A stretch of DNA of 64,000 nt from Idiomarina seosinensis (GTDB taxonomy: Bacteria; Pseudomonadota; Gammaproteobacteria; Enterobacterales; Alteromonadaceae): the NCBI RefSeq assembly GCF_003987275.1, contig NZ_PIQF01000001.1, forward strand, positions 930,001 to 994,000, read 5' to 3'. Below, in pieces: positions 8,588-16,511 of the stretch (positions are counted from its first letter, which is position 1; the number at the start of each line of letters is the position of its first letter). Made by a program: the position numbers and the translations under genes. The notes under the pieces were generated by a model. That model saw only the letters and a program-made list of their open reading frames with translations, was not told where the DNA came from and did no database searches.

Positions 8588-9654
8588 GGGCTAGCTCGTT
8601 GTTCTTCGATACCGCTGGACCACGCTGTTAGTACGGCTTTAACCAGGCTGGCCAGAGGTATCGCAAAGAATACTCCCCAAAAACCCCAAATACCGCCAAA
8701 TATAACTACGGCGGCAATAATATAGACGGGGTTAAGACTGACCGCCTCAGAGAATAAAATAGGTACTAAAAGATTTCCGTCCAGCGCCTGAATAATAAGG
8801 TAGGCAACTGCGATCCAGGCAAAAGTAGCACTAGGACCAAACTGAAATAACGCCACTAGTAATACTGGCAACGTAACTACCGCTGCACCAATGTATGGAA
8901 TCAGAACCGACAATCCGACTAGAATTGACAGTAATAAGGCGTAGCGCAGCTCGAATAAGAAAAAGGTAAAAAAGGTGACCACCGTAACAACAACGACTTC
9001 TATCGCTTTACCACGGATGTAGTTCATAATTTGCAGGTTCATTTCTTGTCCAACCTGGCTAATTAATTGCCGATTTGAGGGAAGCAACCGACTAAAATGC
9101 GACATCAACTCATCGCGATCTTTAAGCATAAAGAACACTAACAACGGCACTACAATTAAATACACCATGATTGTCACTACATTAACCAACGAGTTAAGTG
9201 ACAACGTTAATAGCTGCTCTCCCATACCGACTACCCGTCGTTTTAAACCTTGCATTAATTCGTTTATTTGATTTTGATCGACGATGGTTGGAAACAACTC
9301 CGGCAGCTTGTGCAACCAGACTTGCAGGTTAGTTACCATATCCGGTAATTCAGTGATTAAAGTCGTGCTTTGTTGCCAGACAAGCGGAATAAGCGTGAAA
9401 AACACGACAACAGCCAAAGCAATAAATAAAGTAAAGGTAACAATGGTTGCGGCAAGCCTGGACATGCCTATCGACATAAACCGCATAACCGGCCAGTCCA
9501 GTAAATAAGCGAGTGCTACCGCGATTAAAATCGGGGCCATTAAACTGCCGAAAAAAACAATAATAGCAACAGTAAATACTAGTAACAGGAACAGTGTAAC
9601 GGCGTTGGGATCGGAAAATTTCCGGTTGTACCACTGCTTTATATAGTTGATCAT
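8584..9654 (-). CDS. perM: AI-2E family transporter PerM
   Basis: A 356-residue multi-pass inner-membrane protein of the AI-2 exporter/PerM superfamily (353 in E. coli PerM). It has paired N-terminal helices (about 19-65), a long extracytoplasmic region around 85-140, and a C-terminal bundle with the family signature near LIPYIGAAVV and the end motif GFWGVFFAIPLASLVKAV. The substrate is not established for PerM. Its position beside bcp and bepA follows the order in other gammaproteobacteria. The ATG at 9654 is divergent from bepA across 138 bp. Confidence 0.9.
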   Translation of the reverse strand: MINYIKQWYNRKFSDPNAVTLFLLLVFTVAIIVFFGSLMAPILIAVALAYLLDWPVMRFMSIGMSRLAATIVTFTLFIALAVVVFFTLIPLVWQQSTTLITELPDMVTNLQVWLHKLPELFPTIVDQNQINELMQGLKRRVVGMGEQLLTLSLNSLVNVVTIMVYLIVVPLLVFFMLKDRDELMSHFSRLLPSNRQLISQVGQEMNLQIMNYIRGKAIEVVVVTVVTFFTFFLFELRYALLLSILVGLSVLIPYIGAAVVTLPVLLVALFQFGPSATFAWIAVAYLIIQALDGNLLVPILFSEAVSLNPVYIIAAVVIFGGIWGFWGVFFAIPLASLVKAVLTAWSSGIEEQRASP

Positions 9655-9792
9655 AGCTTTTTCACCTTAAGGCCAATAGATAAATAGTATCAGCCCTTGC
9701 AATCTTTCCATAACCCCATACAGTTAAAAAAAGGAACTAAACATCGTATTTTCTATCTCATCATTAATGTTTTGGTAATTTAAGAGCTGTAG

Positions 9793-11241
9793 ATGCCTGC
9801 CATCAGTCAATTTTTAACCAGTTTACTCACCGCAATGGTTCTGACTATTGCGTGTACTACCGCGGCCGCGCAAGAGCATAACCGCCTGCCACAAATCGGC
9901 ACCACCGGCGCCAGCTTTATGAGCATAGAACGCGAGCAATTAATCGGCGACTTCTATATGCGGCAGGTAAGAGCCAGAGCGCCTATCATCGCTGATCCGG
10001 TACTCGACAGCTACTTAACCGAAATTGGCCAAAGCTTGGTTCGTAATGCCGACAATGTCCGTTACCCATTTAACTTTTTCTGGATTAACAATTCAGAAAT
10101 TAATGCGTTCGCGTTTATGGGCGGTTACGTTGGCGTACATACTGGTTTGATACAAGAAGCTCATACCGAGTCTGAGCTCGCCGCCGTTATCGGTCACGAA
10201 GTGGCTCACGTCACTCAACGTCACATAGTGCGGCGCATGCAAGAACAGCAACGTAATGTGCCGATGACTATTGCTGGCATTGTTGGATCTATTCTGCTCG
10301 GAATGGCCAGCCCCGAGGCTGGCGCGGCCGGATTGTACACAACCCTCGGTATGTCCAATCAATCACAAATTAACTATACACGGCTGTACGAACAAGAAGC
10401 AGACCGTATTGGGATGGGTGTATTAGCTGACGCAGGCTACGACCCGGCCGGCGTCCCCAGCTTTTTCGGGCGCTTGGCAGAAAAATACCGTTACGTCAGC
10501 AAACCACCAGAAATGCTGATGACTCACCCTCTGCCAGAGTCGCGCATCGCCGATACTCGGGCTCGGGCTGAAAATATGCGCCAGGTTAATGTTACTTCCA
10601 GTCTTGAGTTTTTCCTGGCGAAAGCTCGAATAGATGCTCGTTATACCAAGGCAAATACCAATTCAGAATTGCAACAACACGCGCAATCTGACGACCCAAT
10701 GATGCAATTCTACGGTCAATATGCGTTGGCAATTAGAGCGTTAGACGACGGCAAGGCGCAACAAGCGGAACAAATACTGGCACCACTATTAAACGCCGAC
10801 CCTCGCAATCGCTTCTTTTTAGACGTACAAACCGATATTCTGCTGGCTCAGGAGCGCTATTCAGATGCGCTAGATATGCTTAATAATGCTTATCAGCGCA
10901 GTCCCAACGAGCCTGTCATTACGTTAAATTACGCTAATGCAGCGATGGAAGCCGGTGAAACTCAGCGTTCAATTGAGCTATTACGGCATTTTCTGTTAGA
11001 AAATAAAAACCATGTGCTGGCGCTGGATCTACTCACCAGTGCTTACGAGAAAAGTGCCTCACGAGCAGCTATGTACGAAACTCGAGCGGAAGCGCTGGCG
11101 CTGCGCGGCAACTTTAAACTGGCCATTGACCAACTACATACCGCGCATAACCATACCGATAACGACATTACTCAAAAACGGCTTAACGCACGCATTGACC
11201 AGTTACGAATACAGCAGCAGCGCGCTGAAGATGTGATGTGA
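9793..11241 (+). CDS. bepA: Periplasmic beta-barrel assembly-enhancing protease BepA
   Basis: BepA is a periplasmic M48 metalloprotease and chaperone that works with BAM and LptD assembly and degrades stalled barrel proteins. The 482 residues (487 in E. coli) comprise a signal peptide ending near TTAAAQE, the zinc motif HEVAHVTQRH with His135, Glu136 and His139, the third ligand in YEQEADRIG, and a C-terminal TPR array from about residue 305. The catalytic Glu is intact. It is convergent with the thioredoxin-like lipoprotein gene, leaving 10 bp between stops. Confidence 0.95.
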   Translation: MPAISQFLTSLLTAMVLTIACTTAAAQEHNRLPQIGTTGASFMSIEREQLIGDFYMRQVRARAPIIADPVLDSYLTEIGQSLVRNADNVRYPFNFFWINNSEINAFAFMGGYVGVHTGLIQEAHTESELAAVIGHEVAHVTQRHIVRRMQEQQRNVPMTIAGIVGSILLGMASPEAGAAGLYTTLGMSNQSQINYTRLYEQEADRIGMGVLADAGYDPAGVPSFFGRLAEKYRYVSKPPEMLMTHPLPESRIADTRARAENMRQVNVTSSLEFFLAKARIDARYTKANTNSELQQHAQSDDPMMQFYGQYALAIRALDDGKAQQAEQILAPLLNADPRNRFFLDVQTDILLAQERYSDALDMLNNAYQRSPNEPVITLNYANAAMEAGETQRSIELLRHFLLENKNHVLALDLLTSAYEKSASRAAMYETRAEALALRGNFKLAIDQLHTAHNHTDNDITQKRLNARIDQLRIQQQRAEDVM

Positions 11242-11251
11242 TTGATTGTCA

Positions 11252-11740
11252 TTAATCAGCCACGGCTGCTCGTAGCGAAGACAAACTTTGCTCACCCATT
11301 AACGGGCCCTCCACCGAGCCATCCGCTTTAATTATATAAGTTGCGGGTAACATTTTAGGTCGTTCAAAAGGAAAAGCCGGTGCTGGTTTCGATAACGCAA
11401 GCGGATATTCAATACCGTGACGTTCAGCTAACTGATGAACCTGTTCATTGGTCAAAGGGTCAAAACTAACCCCAATTAACTGTAATTCATCATTATTGAC
11501 CACATCCTCGTGATAAAACTCGTTCAGTTCGGGCAGCTCCCGCAAACAAGGGGCACACCACTCGGCAAAATAGTTTACTACCACGGTTCCGTCTTGTTGC
11601 TGCCAACTCAATGACTCGTCGCTAGTTGTACTAACATCGGGCTGCGGTGAACAAGCTGTTAAGACGCTAAACATGGATAGGGCCAGTGCCCAGCGCGTTG
11701 TTATTGCTCTAACTGTTGGTTTTACTACCCTACTTTGCAT
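11252..11740 (-). CDS. TlpA-like thioredoxin-fold lipoprotein
   Basis: The 162-residue protein begins with a long signal peptide and lipobox SVLTAC (Cys30), then has a thioredoxin-like domain with the redox motif WCAPC (Cys62/Cys65) and the cis-proline in MLPATYII. It is expected to be a membrane-anchored periplasmic disulfide reductase of the TlpA/ResA type. The partner is unknown; proximity to bepA hints at envelope protein folding but is not proof. It is divergent from yfgD. Confidence 0.85.
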   Translation of the reverse strand: MQSRVVKPTVRAITTRWALALSMFSVLTACSPQPDVSTTSDESLSWQQQDGTVVVNYFAEWCAPCLRELPELNEFYHEDVVNNDELQLIGVSFDPLTNEQVHQLAERHGIEYPLALSKPAPAFPFERPKMLPATYIIKADGSVEGPLMGEQSLSSLRAAVAD

Positions 11741-11826
11741 TTTTTTATTCTCGTTTTTTGCCTAAAAAGAAAGTATTGCGGTAACATTACTCTACCTTTA
11801 ACGAAAACGAATAAAGAGTCAATCGC

Positions 11827-12174
11827 ATGAGCACTTTGTCTATTTTCCATAATCCACGCTGTTCTAAATCACGGCAAACTCTAGCGTTATTAGAAGAAAA
11901 AGGCTATCAGCCTGAGGTAGTAGAGTATTTAAAGACTCCGCCTAATGCCAGTGAAATTGAACGTATTTTAGCAATGCTGGACAAACAACCCAAAGATCTG
12001 ATGCGGAAAAAAGAAACCATATATAAGGACCTTGGTTTAGCCGATGAGCACGATCCGGAAAAATTAGTCACCGCCATGGTTAATAATCCAAAACTGATCG
12101 AGCGTCCAATTGTCATTAACGGCAATAAAGCAGCAATAGGTCGCCCTCCCGAATCAGTATTGGATATTTTATAA
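11827..12174 (+). CDS. yfgD: ArsC-family reductase YfgD
   Basis: A 115-residue ArsC-family protein with HNPRCSKSR (Cys12), the QPKDLMRKKE region and the C-terminal ERPIVINGNKAAIGRPPE. E. coli YfgD lies next to bepA, as here, which favours the housekeeping YfgD subgroup over a plasmid-type arsenate reductase; no other ars gene is present. The stop overlaps the ATG of the flavoprotein downstream (TAATG). Arsenate reduction with glutaredoxin is possible but unproven. Confidence 0.9.
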   Translation: MSTLSIFHNPRCSKSRQTLALLEEKGYQPEVVEYLKTPPNASEIERILAMLDKQPKDLMRKKETIYKDLGLADEHDPEKLVTAMVNNPKLIERPIVINGNKAAIGRPPESVLDIL

Positions 12175-12752
12175 TGGCGACCACAAAAGTTCTGATTCTC
12201 TATTTTAGCCGAGGCGGCGCTACTCAGCGGCTTGCCGATAGCATCGCCGAAGGGGTTACTCAGGCCAACGGAGAACCTTTGTTACGCACCATCGAGAGCG
12301 ACCAGGATGCAGCAAGTTCACGAGATTTGGCAATAACCAAAGCGGACATCGACAGCTGTGATGCGCTCATCCTGGGCAGTCCAACACGGTTTGGGCACAT
12401 GGCCTCAGGCCTACAAAAATTCTGGGAGTCAACCTCAAATGAATGGCTTAAAGGAACATTAATTAATAAGCCCGGCGCTGTTTTTACCAGCACCTCGTCG
12501 CTGCACGGCGGTCAGGAGTCCACCTTATTGTCGTTAGCGCTGCCACTATTGCACCATGGTATGTTTTTGACCGGCATTCCATACTCGCAACCAAGCCTAC
12601 ATGGCGATCAAGCTGGCGGCTCTCCATACGGAGCTAGTCATTTACAGCAATCACAAACTCTCAGTGACAATGAACAAAAATCGGCGCAGGCGTTAGGCCG
12701 TCGGGTGTGCCAATTGGCATGTGTTTGTCGCGATTCAGATATTGACAGTTAA
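12174..12752 (+). CDS. WrbA-like NAD(P)H:quinone oxidoreductase
   Basis: The 192-residue flavodoxin-like protein has the FMN phosphate loop YFSRGGATQRLA near residue 10, the GSPTRFGHMAS loop near 65 and the STSSLHGGQE segment near 105, all WrbA hallmarks. WrbA enzymes reduce quinones by two electrons and protect against oxidative stress. The C-terminus after about residue 175 is unusual, with CQLACVCRDSDIDS. It is coupled by 1-bp overlap to yfgD and is followed after 10 bp by the DUF2069 gene. Confidence 0.87.
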   Translation: MATTKVLILYFSRGGATQRLADSIAEGVTQANGEPLLRTIESDQDAASSRDLAITKADIDSCDALILGSPTRFGHMASGLQKFWESTSNEWLKGTLINKPGAVFTSTSSLHGGQESTLLSLALPLLHHGMFLTGIPYSQPSLHGDQAGGSPYGASHLQQSQTLSDNEQKSAQALGRRVCQLACVCRDSDIDS

Positions 12753-12762
12753 CGAGGGCCCT

Positions 12763-13170
12763 ATGGCTAAATTTATGCCGCAACAACCCAGCTTTTACCG
12801 TGTACTAACCCAGGTATGTTACTGGTCCCTATTGATCTTTGTGGTACTTTGGCACTCGCTACTGCAAAGCGATGACATTATAACTCTGCCGCTATCACTG
12901 GCTCTTCTATTCTGGGTAGTACCGCTGCTATTGCCTTTGCCGGGCTTGCTAAAAGGAAAAGCATATACGCACGCTTGGTTTAATTTCATTCTAATGTTTT
13001 ATTTTTTACACGGTTTAACCGCCATTTATACCCACCCGCAGGAGTTTTGGTACGCCGTTATCGAACTGTTGTTGACCACTGGCGCATTCATTGGCGCTAC
13101 AGGCTACGCACGCCTGCAAGGGAAGGCTCAAGGCTTAGGACTCAAGAAAAAGTCCGAAGAGAAACGCTAA
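12763..13170 (+). CDS. DUF2069 family membrane protein
   Basis: A 135-residue protein with about four hydrophobic segments (roughly 15-33, 42-60, 65-85 and 93-112) and the motif FNFILMFYFLHGLTAIY, followed by a basic tail. This is the pattern of DUF2069, a membrane family of unknown function usually located beside hda, as here. ATG 12763 is preceded by GAGGG; the longer frame reaches into the 3' end of the flavoprotein gene and was not used. The end overlaps the hda end by 4 bp on the opposite strand. Confidence 0.82.
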   Translation: MAKFMPQQPSFYRVLTQVCYWSLLIFVVLWHSLLQSDDIITLPLSLALLFWVVPLLLPLPGLLKGKAYTHAWFNFILMFYFLHGLTAIYTHPQEFWYAVIELLLTTGAFIGATGYARLQGKAQGLGLKKKSEEKR

Positions 13171-13934
13171 ATTTTCAGCGTCTGTTTAACAAATGGAATG
13201 GTTAAACGGCGCTGCTGCGCCATCGACGCTGTATCCAGTTCATTTAAATAAGCCAGTAATTGCTGCATATCCCGGCCCAGCCGGTGTAGCATAAATTGCG
13301 AGACATCATTTGGCAGCTGCAGTCCTCGCCAACTTGCCCGTAATGACAGAGCTTTTGCCTTAGCGGTATCATCCAATGGCACTAACTGATACGCCGTAGC
13401 CCACTGTAACCTCGACTCAAGATCAGGCAATCTTACCCCGCATTGTATCGCTGCTTGTGAGGCACTCATTAGTAACCGGCAATGCTGACTATCGGTCACC
13501 CGGTTAATTAAAGCAAACAGCTGAAAGCACCAACTCTCGGAGTCCAACACCTGATCGATATCATCAAGGCAGAGCAGATCAAACTGCTCTAATCCCTCCA
13601 ACAAAGCGCCAGGATGCTCCATTTCTAACAACTCACTCATCGGCAAGTACATTACCTGTTTACCGACATTATTGGCAGCCGCCACGGTGGCGTGTAGCAA
13701 ATGACTTTTACCGCTGCCCGCGGGCCCCGATAGCCAACTATAGCGATCCGCGAGTGTTGGCTGCTCCAAGGCTGTTGCCTGCTGGTGTAACCAATGCACT
13801 GCTTGCTGATTATCAGCAACATAATAAGTGCTGAACAACTCGTCGTCTGGCAACTGTACTTGCAGCGGCAATTGCTGCGGCGTTTTTATATTCACGTTAG
13901 TGTCATTAGCGTTGATTGTTATTCCGAATCCCAT
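13167..13934 (-). CDS. hda: DnaA regulatory inactivator Hda
   Basis: Hda binds the DNA-loaded beta clamp and stimulates hydrolysis of DnaA-bound ATP, preventing re-initiation (RIDA). The product is an AAA+ protein with an N-terminal clamp-binding-like QLPLQVQLPDDE, Walker A GPAGSGKSH near residue 70, a Walker B-like LLCLDDIDQ, and a C-terminal lid helix region. ATG 13934 overlaps the DUF2066 gene by 16 bp; GTG 13895, giving MNIKTPQQ, would match E. coli Hda better at the N-terminus, so the start is uncertain. It is co-transcribed with DUF2066. Confidence 0.92.
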   Translation of the reverse strand: MGFGITINANDTNVNIKTPQQLPLQVQLPDDELFSTYYVADNQQAVHWLHQQATALEQPTLADRYSWLSGPAGSGKSHLLHATVAAANNVGKQVMYLPMSELLEMEHPGALLEGLEQFDLLCLDDIDQVLDSESWCFQLFALINRVTDSQHCRLLMSASQAAIQCGVRLPDLESRLQWATAYQLVPLDDTAKAKALSLRASWRGLQLPNDVSQFMLHRLGRDMQQLLAYLNELDTASMAQQRRLTIPFVKQTLKI

Positions 13935-15043
13935 TTATAAGTTGCAGCCTGCTGTTGCTGCGGATCGACAAAAGGCCCTATTTCCTGAGATATCAGGCGC
14001 CCGTCTAGCTGAATGCTTTGTAATAGATGATCAACATTGCCACGTACTTCGATTACAAATTCAGACTGTTCAACTGAGTACTGCTGCAGCCGTACCGACT
14101 GCACTGACGCTATCGATTTTAAAAAGCTTTCCAATTCTAGTACCGCTCGCCAGTCACTCAATTGCTGCACAATAATCGGTAACGTAACAATCTCTTGCTG
14201 TTCCGTTCTAACGACACTGTAGGCTTGTGCCAGTTGCTGTTGAACTTGGGTAACAAATGGCTCTGCCAGCCAATCCTGGCTCTCAGCGTATACTTCGTTG
14301 CTAAGACGTAAAGAATCAATCTCAACATACCAATCAAGACGCCAATTCTTTTCAGGTTGCTCAGGGTTTTCTATCGAAGCAATCTTAGCTACAACAATAC
14401 CGTCACTTGCGTACCGTTCACTGGCCTCTCTAATAGGCTGTAAAAAGCGCCCCCATACATCGGTCGGAGAAATAATCATATTGTCCGTTAAATCCAGCAG
14501 TGGCCACTGCATAGGCACACCCGCTTGAGTCGTCAGAAAACGCAATTGCTGCGAGAAAATCGATTCATCACCACTGCTAATTAGCTCGCGGCTTCCGTCT
14601 TCGTCTTCTCGTGCTATCCACAACAACAGCTGTGGTCTTCGGCTGCCCCAGTACGGTAGTTCATTATCGGCCAACAACTCGCGTAGCTTACGCCCGTCAA
14701 AGGTTGCTTTTAACGTCAGTCGCTGGTCAGTATTTTGATAACCATACTGCACCAGGTAATCACTGACTTGAGATTTAGCCTGCTTTATTGCTGAATGCTC
14801 AACTAGCTCAGAACGGCCAGTCAGCTTTATCACCACTTGGTCGAAAGCCTGTTTTATCGCCTGTTGCCGCTGTTGACCTGCTTGCGACGATACTTTCACC
14901 TCAGCACTGTATAAATCTTCAATCAATTTTGCCTGGGCTGGCACTGGCCAGCCGTTGACCACGCTAACCAAAAGCAGCGTCAGGGCTAACGTTGTATTTA
15001 ACAGCCAACGTCTTGATTTATCAGTCTGATTGTTCGTTTGCAT
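13919..15043 (-). CDS. DUF2066 domain-containing exported protein
   Basis: The 374-residue protein has a signal peptide (hydrophobic segment about residues 14-30, then VPAQA) and a mature part starting with DLYSAEVKVSSQAG and the motif AFDQVVIKLTGR, characteristic of DUF2066. The family is periplasmic, of unknown function, and recurrently adjacent to hda, with which it overlaps here by 16 bp. A perfect DnaA box lies about 70 bp upstream of the ATG, so this operon may respond to DnaA. Confidence 0.85.
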   Translation of the reverse strand: MQTNNQTDKSRRWLLNTTLALTLLLVSVVNGWPVPAQAKLIEDLYSAEVKVSSQAGQQRQQAIKQAFDQVVIKLTGRSELVEHSAIKQAKSQVSDYLVQYGYQNTDQRLTLKATFDGRKLRELLADNELPYWGSRRPQLLLWIAREDEDGSRELISSGDESIFSQQLRFLTTQAGVPMQWPLLDLTDNMIISPTDVWGRFLQPIREASERYASDGIVVAKIASIENPEQPEKNWRLDWYVEIDSLRLSNEVYAESQDWLAEPFVTQVQQQLAQAYSVVRTEQQEIVTLPIIVQQLSDWRAVLELESFLKSIASVQSVRLQQYSVEQSEFVIEVRGNVDHLLQSIQLDGRLISQEIGPFVDPQQQQAATYKWDSE

Positions 15044-15111
15044 GACATCGCTCTTATTGTCGTTACTGTGAGCATCTTAAACAGCCACTTAACAATCAGC
15101 AAGTGACAACT

Positions 15112-15120
15112 TGTGGATAA
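15112..15120 (-). promoter_or_regulatory. Perfect DnaA box upstream of DUF2066-hda
   Basis: The plus strand reads TGTGGATAA, the exact complement of TTATCCACA, the high-affinity DnaA box. On the minus strand it lies just upstream of a TTGTCA hexamer, about 70 bp before the DUF2066 ATG. A weaker box-like TTCCCACAG follows at 15124-15132. A 9-mer can occur by chance, but its placement before the operon for the DnaA inactivator is suggestive. Confidence 0.55.
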
Positions 15121-15162
15121 GCCTGTGGGAATCGTAAAGTTCTGATATTAACCAAGTTACGC

Positions 15163-15191
15163 TAGTCAAAAACGGTCAGCATCGCTAGAAT
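15163..15191 (+). promoter_or_regulatory. Possible promoter of the MFS transporter gene
   Basis: TAGTCA (15163-15168) and TAGAAT (15186-15191) are separated by 17 bp, and the MFS ATG follows 30 bases later. The -10 matches 5 of 6 and the -35 4 of 6 consensus bases. Confidence 0.4.
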
Positions 15192-15221
15192 ACTAGGCAA
15201 ATTTCATCACCAGGGTCGGCC

Positions 15222-16511
15222 ATGCTTAAAAAGCAACTACGAGGAATCAGTTCATTACTAACCAGCATCAGCTTAATCGGTGTCTGTGTGGGCATGACCA
15301 GTACCCTGCTGAGTTTGCGCGCGACTATTGAAGACTTCGGAACCCTGGTCACCGGTTTTATCATGTCAGCCTATTTTATAGGCTACCTGTTTGGTTCAAC
15401 CCGAGCTCCTAAAGATATTCGCCGGGTTGGCTATATCCGCTCGTTTGGTGGCCTTGCGGCGCTTGCCGCATTCAGTGTTTTAATACAGGCCATTTGGGTC
15501 GATCCGGTAGTTTGGTTTGTCATGCGCTTTGTTACAGGCTTTGCTATTTCAGGGATATTTGTAATTGCTGAAAGCTGGCTGAACACCATGGCAGACAATC
15601 GCAGCCGTGGCACTTTGTTATCTATCTATCTGGTTATCATCTATACCGGTCTAATCGGCGGCCAACTGATTTTGGGTGTCGCAGATCCTGCCGGCTTTGT
15701 CGGTTTTGCCATAGTCGCTCTGCTGATTAATTTGGCGCTTATCCCAATTCTGATTAGTGTCACAGCTGAGCCGACGACTCACGAGAACAAAAAAGTACCG
15801 ATTAAAATGCTATTTCAAACCGTACCGCTTGGTGTGGTTACCTCATTTGTGATGCAGGCCTGCTATGCCATGTTTTATGGTATCGGCCCTATGTATGCGT
15901 CTTATATTGGCTTAAGCATCGTGCAGATTACCTTCTTTATGTCGGCCTTTATTGTTGGTGGCTTAATATCACAAACCCCGTTTGGGCTATTATCGGACCG
16001 CATCGACCGCCGCTTTGTTATCGCTATTTGTGCGAGTGGCGGCGCACTATCTGCGGTCGTGTTGGCGCAGTTGGGAGCTGGCAATGCCATGTTAATTTAT
16101 ATCGCCGTGGCTATTCTTGGTGCCTTCATTTTGCCGCTTTATTCATTGGGCATGGCGCACACCAACGACTATCTGGAAAAAGATCAGATGGTTGGTGCCA
16201 CCGGAGCCATTATTAAAATTGGTGGTGCCGGCTCTATTATCGGTGCGCCCGCGGTAGCCGCTCTAATGCAGTTTGGGGCAATTAGTTTCTTCTTCTTATT
16301 AATGGGCGGTCTAACCGCGTTGGTAGCCTTGTACTCGTTATATCGGATCACTCGCCGTGCCAAAGCAGAAGATCAATTACACAGCAGCTTTGCAGTGTTG
16401 GCGCCGTCACAAACTTCGGACGAGCTATTAACGTCTATGGCGGAAGAAGTGCCGGATGATGATATTGAGGAAAGTGACGACGTTGATGGCAACGCCGTCC
16501 TAAAACGCTAA
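15222..16511 (+). CDS. MFS transporter (YcaD-like)
   Basis: A 429-residue protein with about 12 membrane segments and a major facilitator layout. SAYFIGYLFGSTRAPKDIRRVG carries the loop 2-3 region, FVTGFAISGIFVIAESWLN matches the TM4 region typical of YcaD-type permeases, and FGLLSDRIDRR is the second-half loop motif. The C-terminus has an acidic cytoplasmic tail (VPDDDIEESDDVDG). The substrate is unknown. It is a single gene, divergent from DUF2066-hda and convergent with pgm, with stops adjacent. Confidence 0.85.
   Translation: MLKKQLRGISSLLTSISLIGVCVGMTSTLLSLRATIEDFGTLVTGFIMSAYFIGYLFGSTRAPKDIRRVGYIRSFGGLAALAAFSVLIQAIWVDPVVWFVMRFVTGFAISGIFVIAESWLNTMADNRSRGTLLSIYLVIIYTGLIGGQLILGVADPAGFVGFAIVALLINLALIPILISVTAEPTTHENKKVPIKMLFQTVPLGVVTSFVMQACYAMFYGIGPMYASYIGLSIVQITFFMSAFIVGGLISQTPFGLLSDRIDRRFVIAICASGGALSAVVLAQLGAGNAMLIYIAVAILGAFILPLYSLGMAHTNDYLEKDQMVGATGAIIKIGGAGSIIGAPAVAALMQFGAISFFFLLMGGLTALVALYSLYRITRRAKAEDQLHSSFAVLAPSQTSDELLTSMAEEVPDDDIEESDDVDGNAVLKR

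Noticed and set aside
11827-12174. Arsenic resistance operon
   Set aside because: The ArsC-like gene matches housekeeping YfgD by position beside bepA, and no arsB, arsR or acr3 is present.
15100-15221. Origin of replication near the DnaA box
   Set aside because: Only one perfect box and one weak box, no AT-rich unwinding element and no dnaA or gidA nearby.
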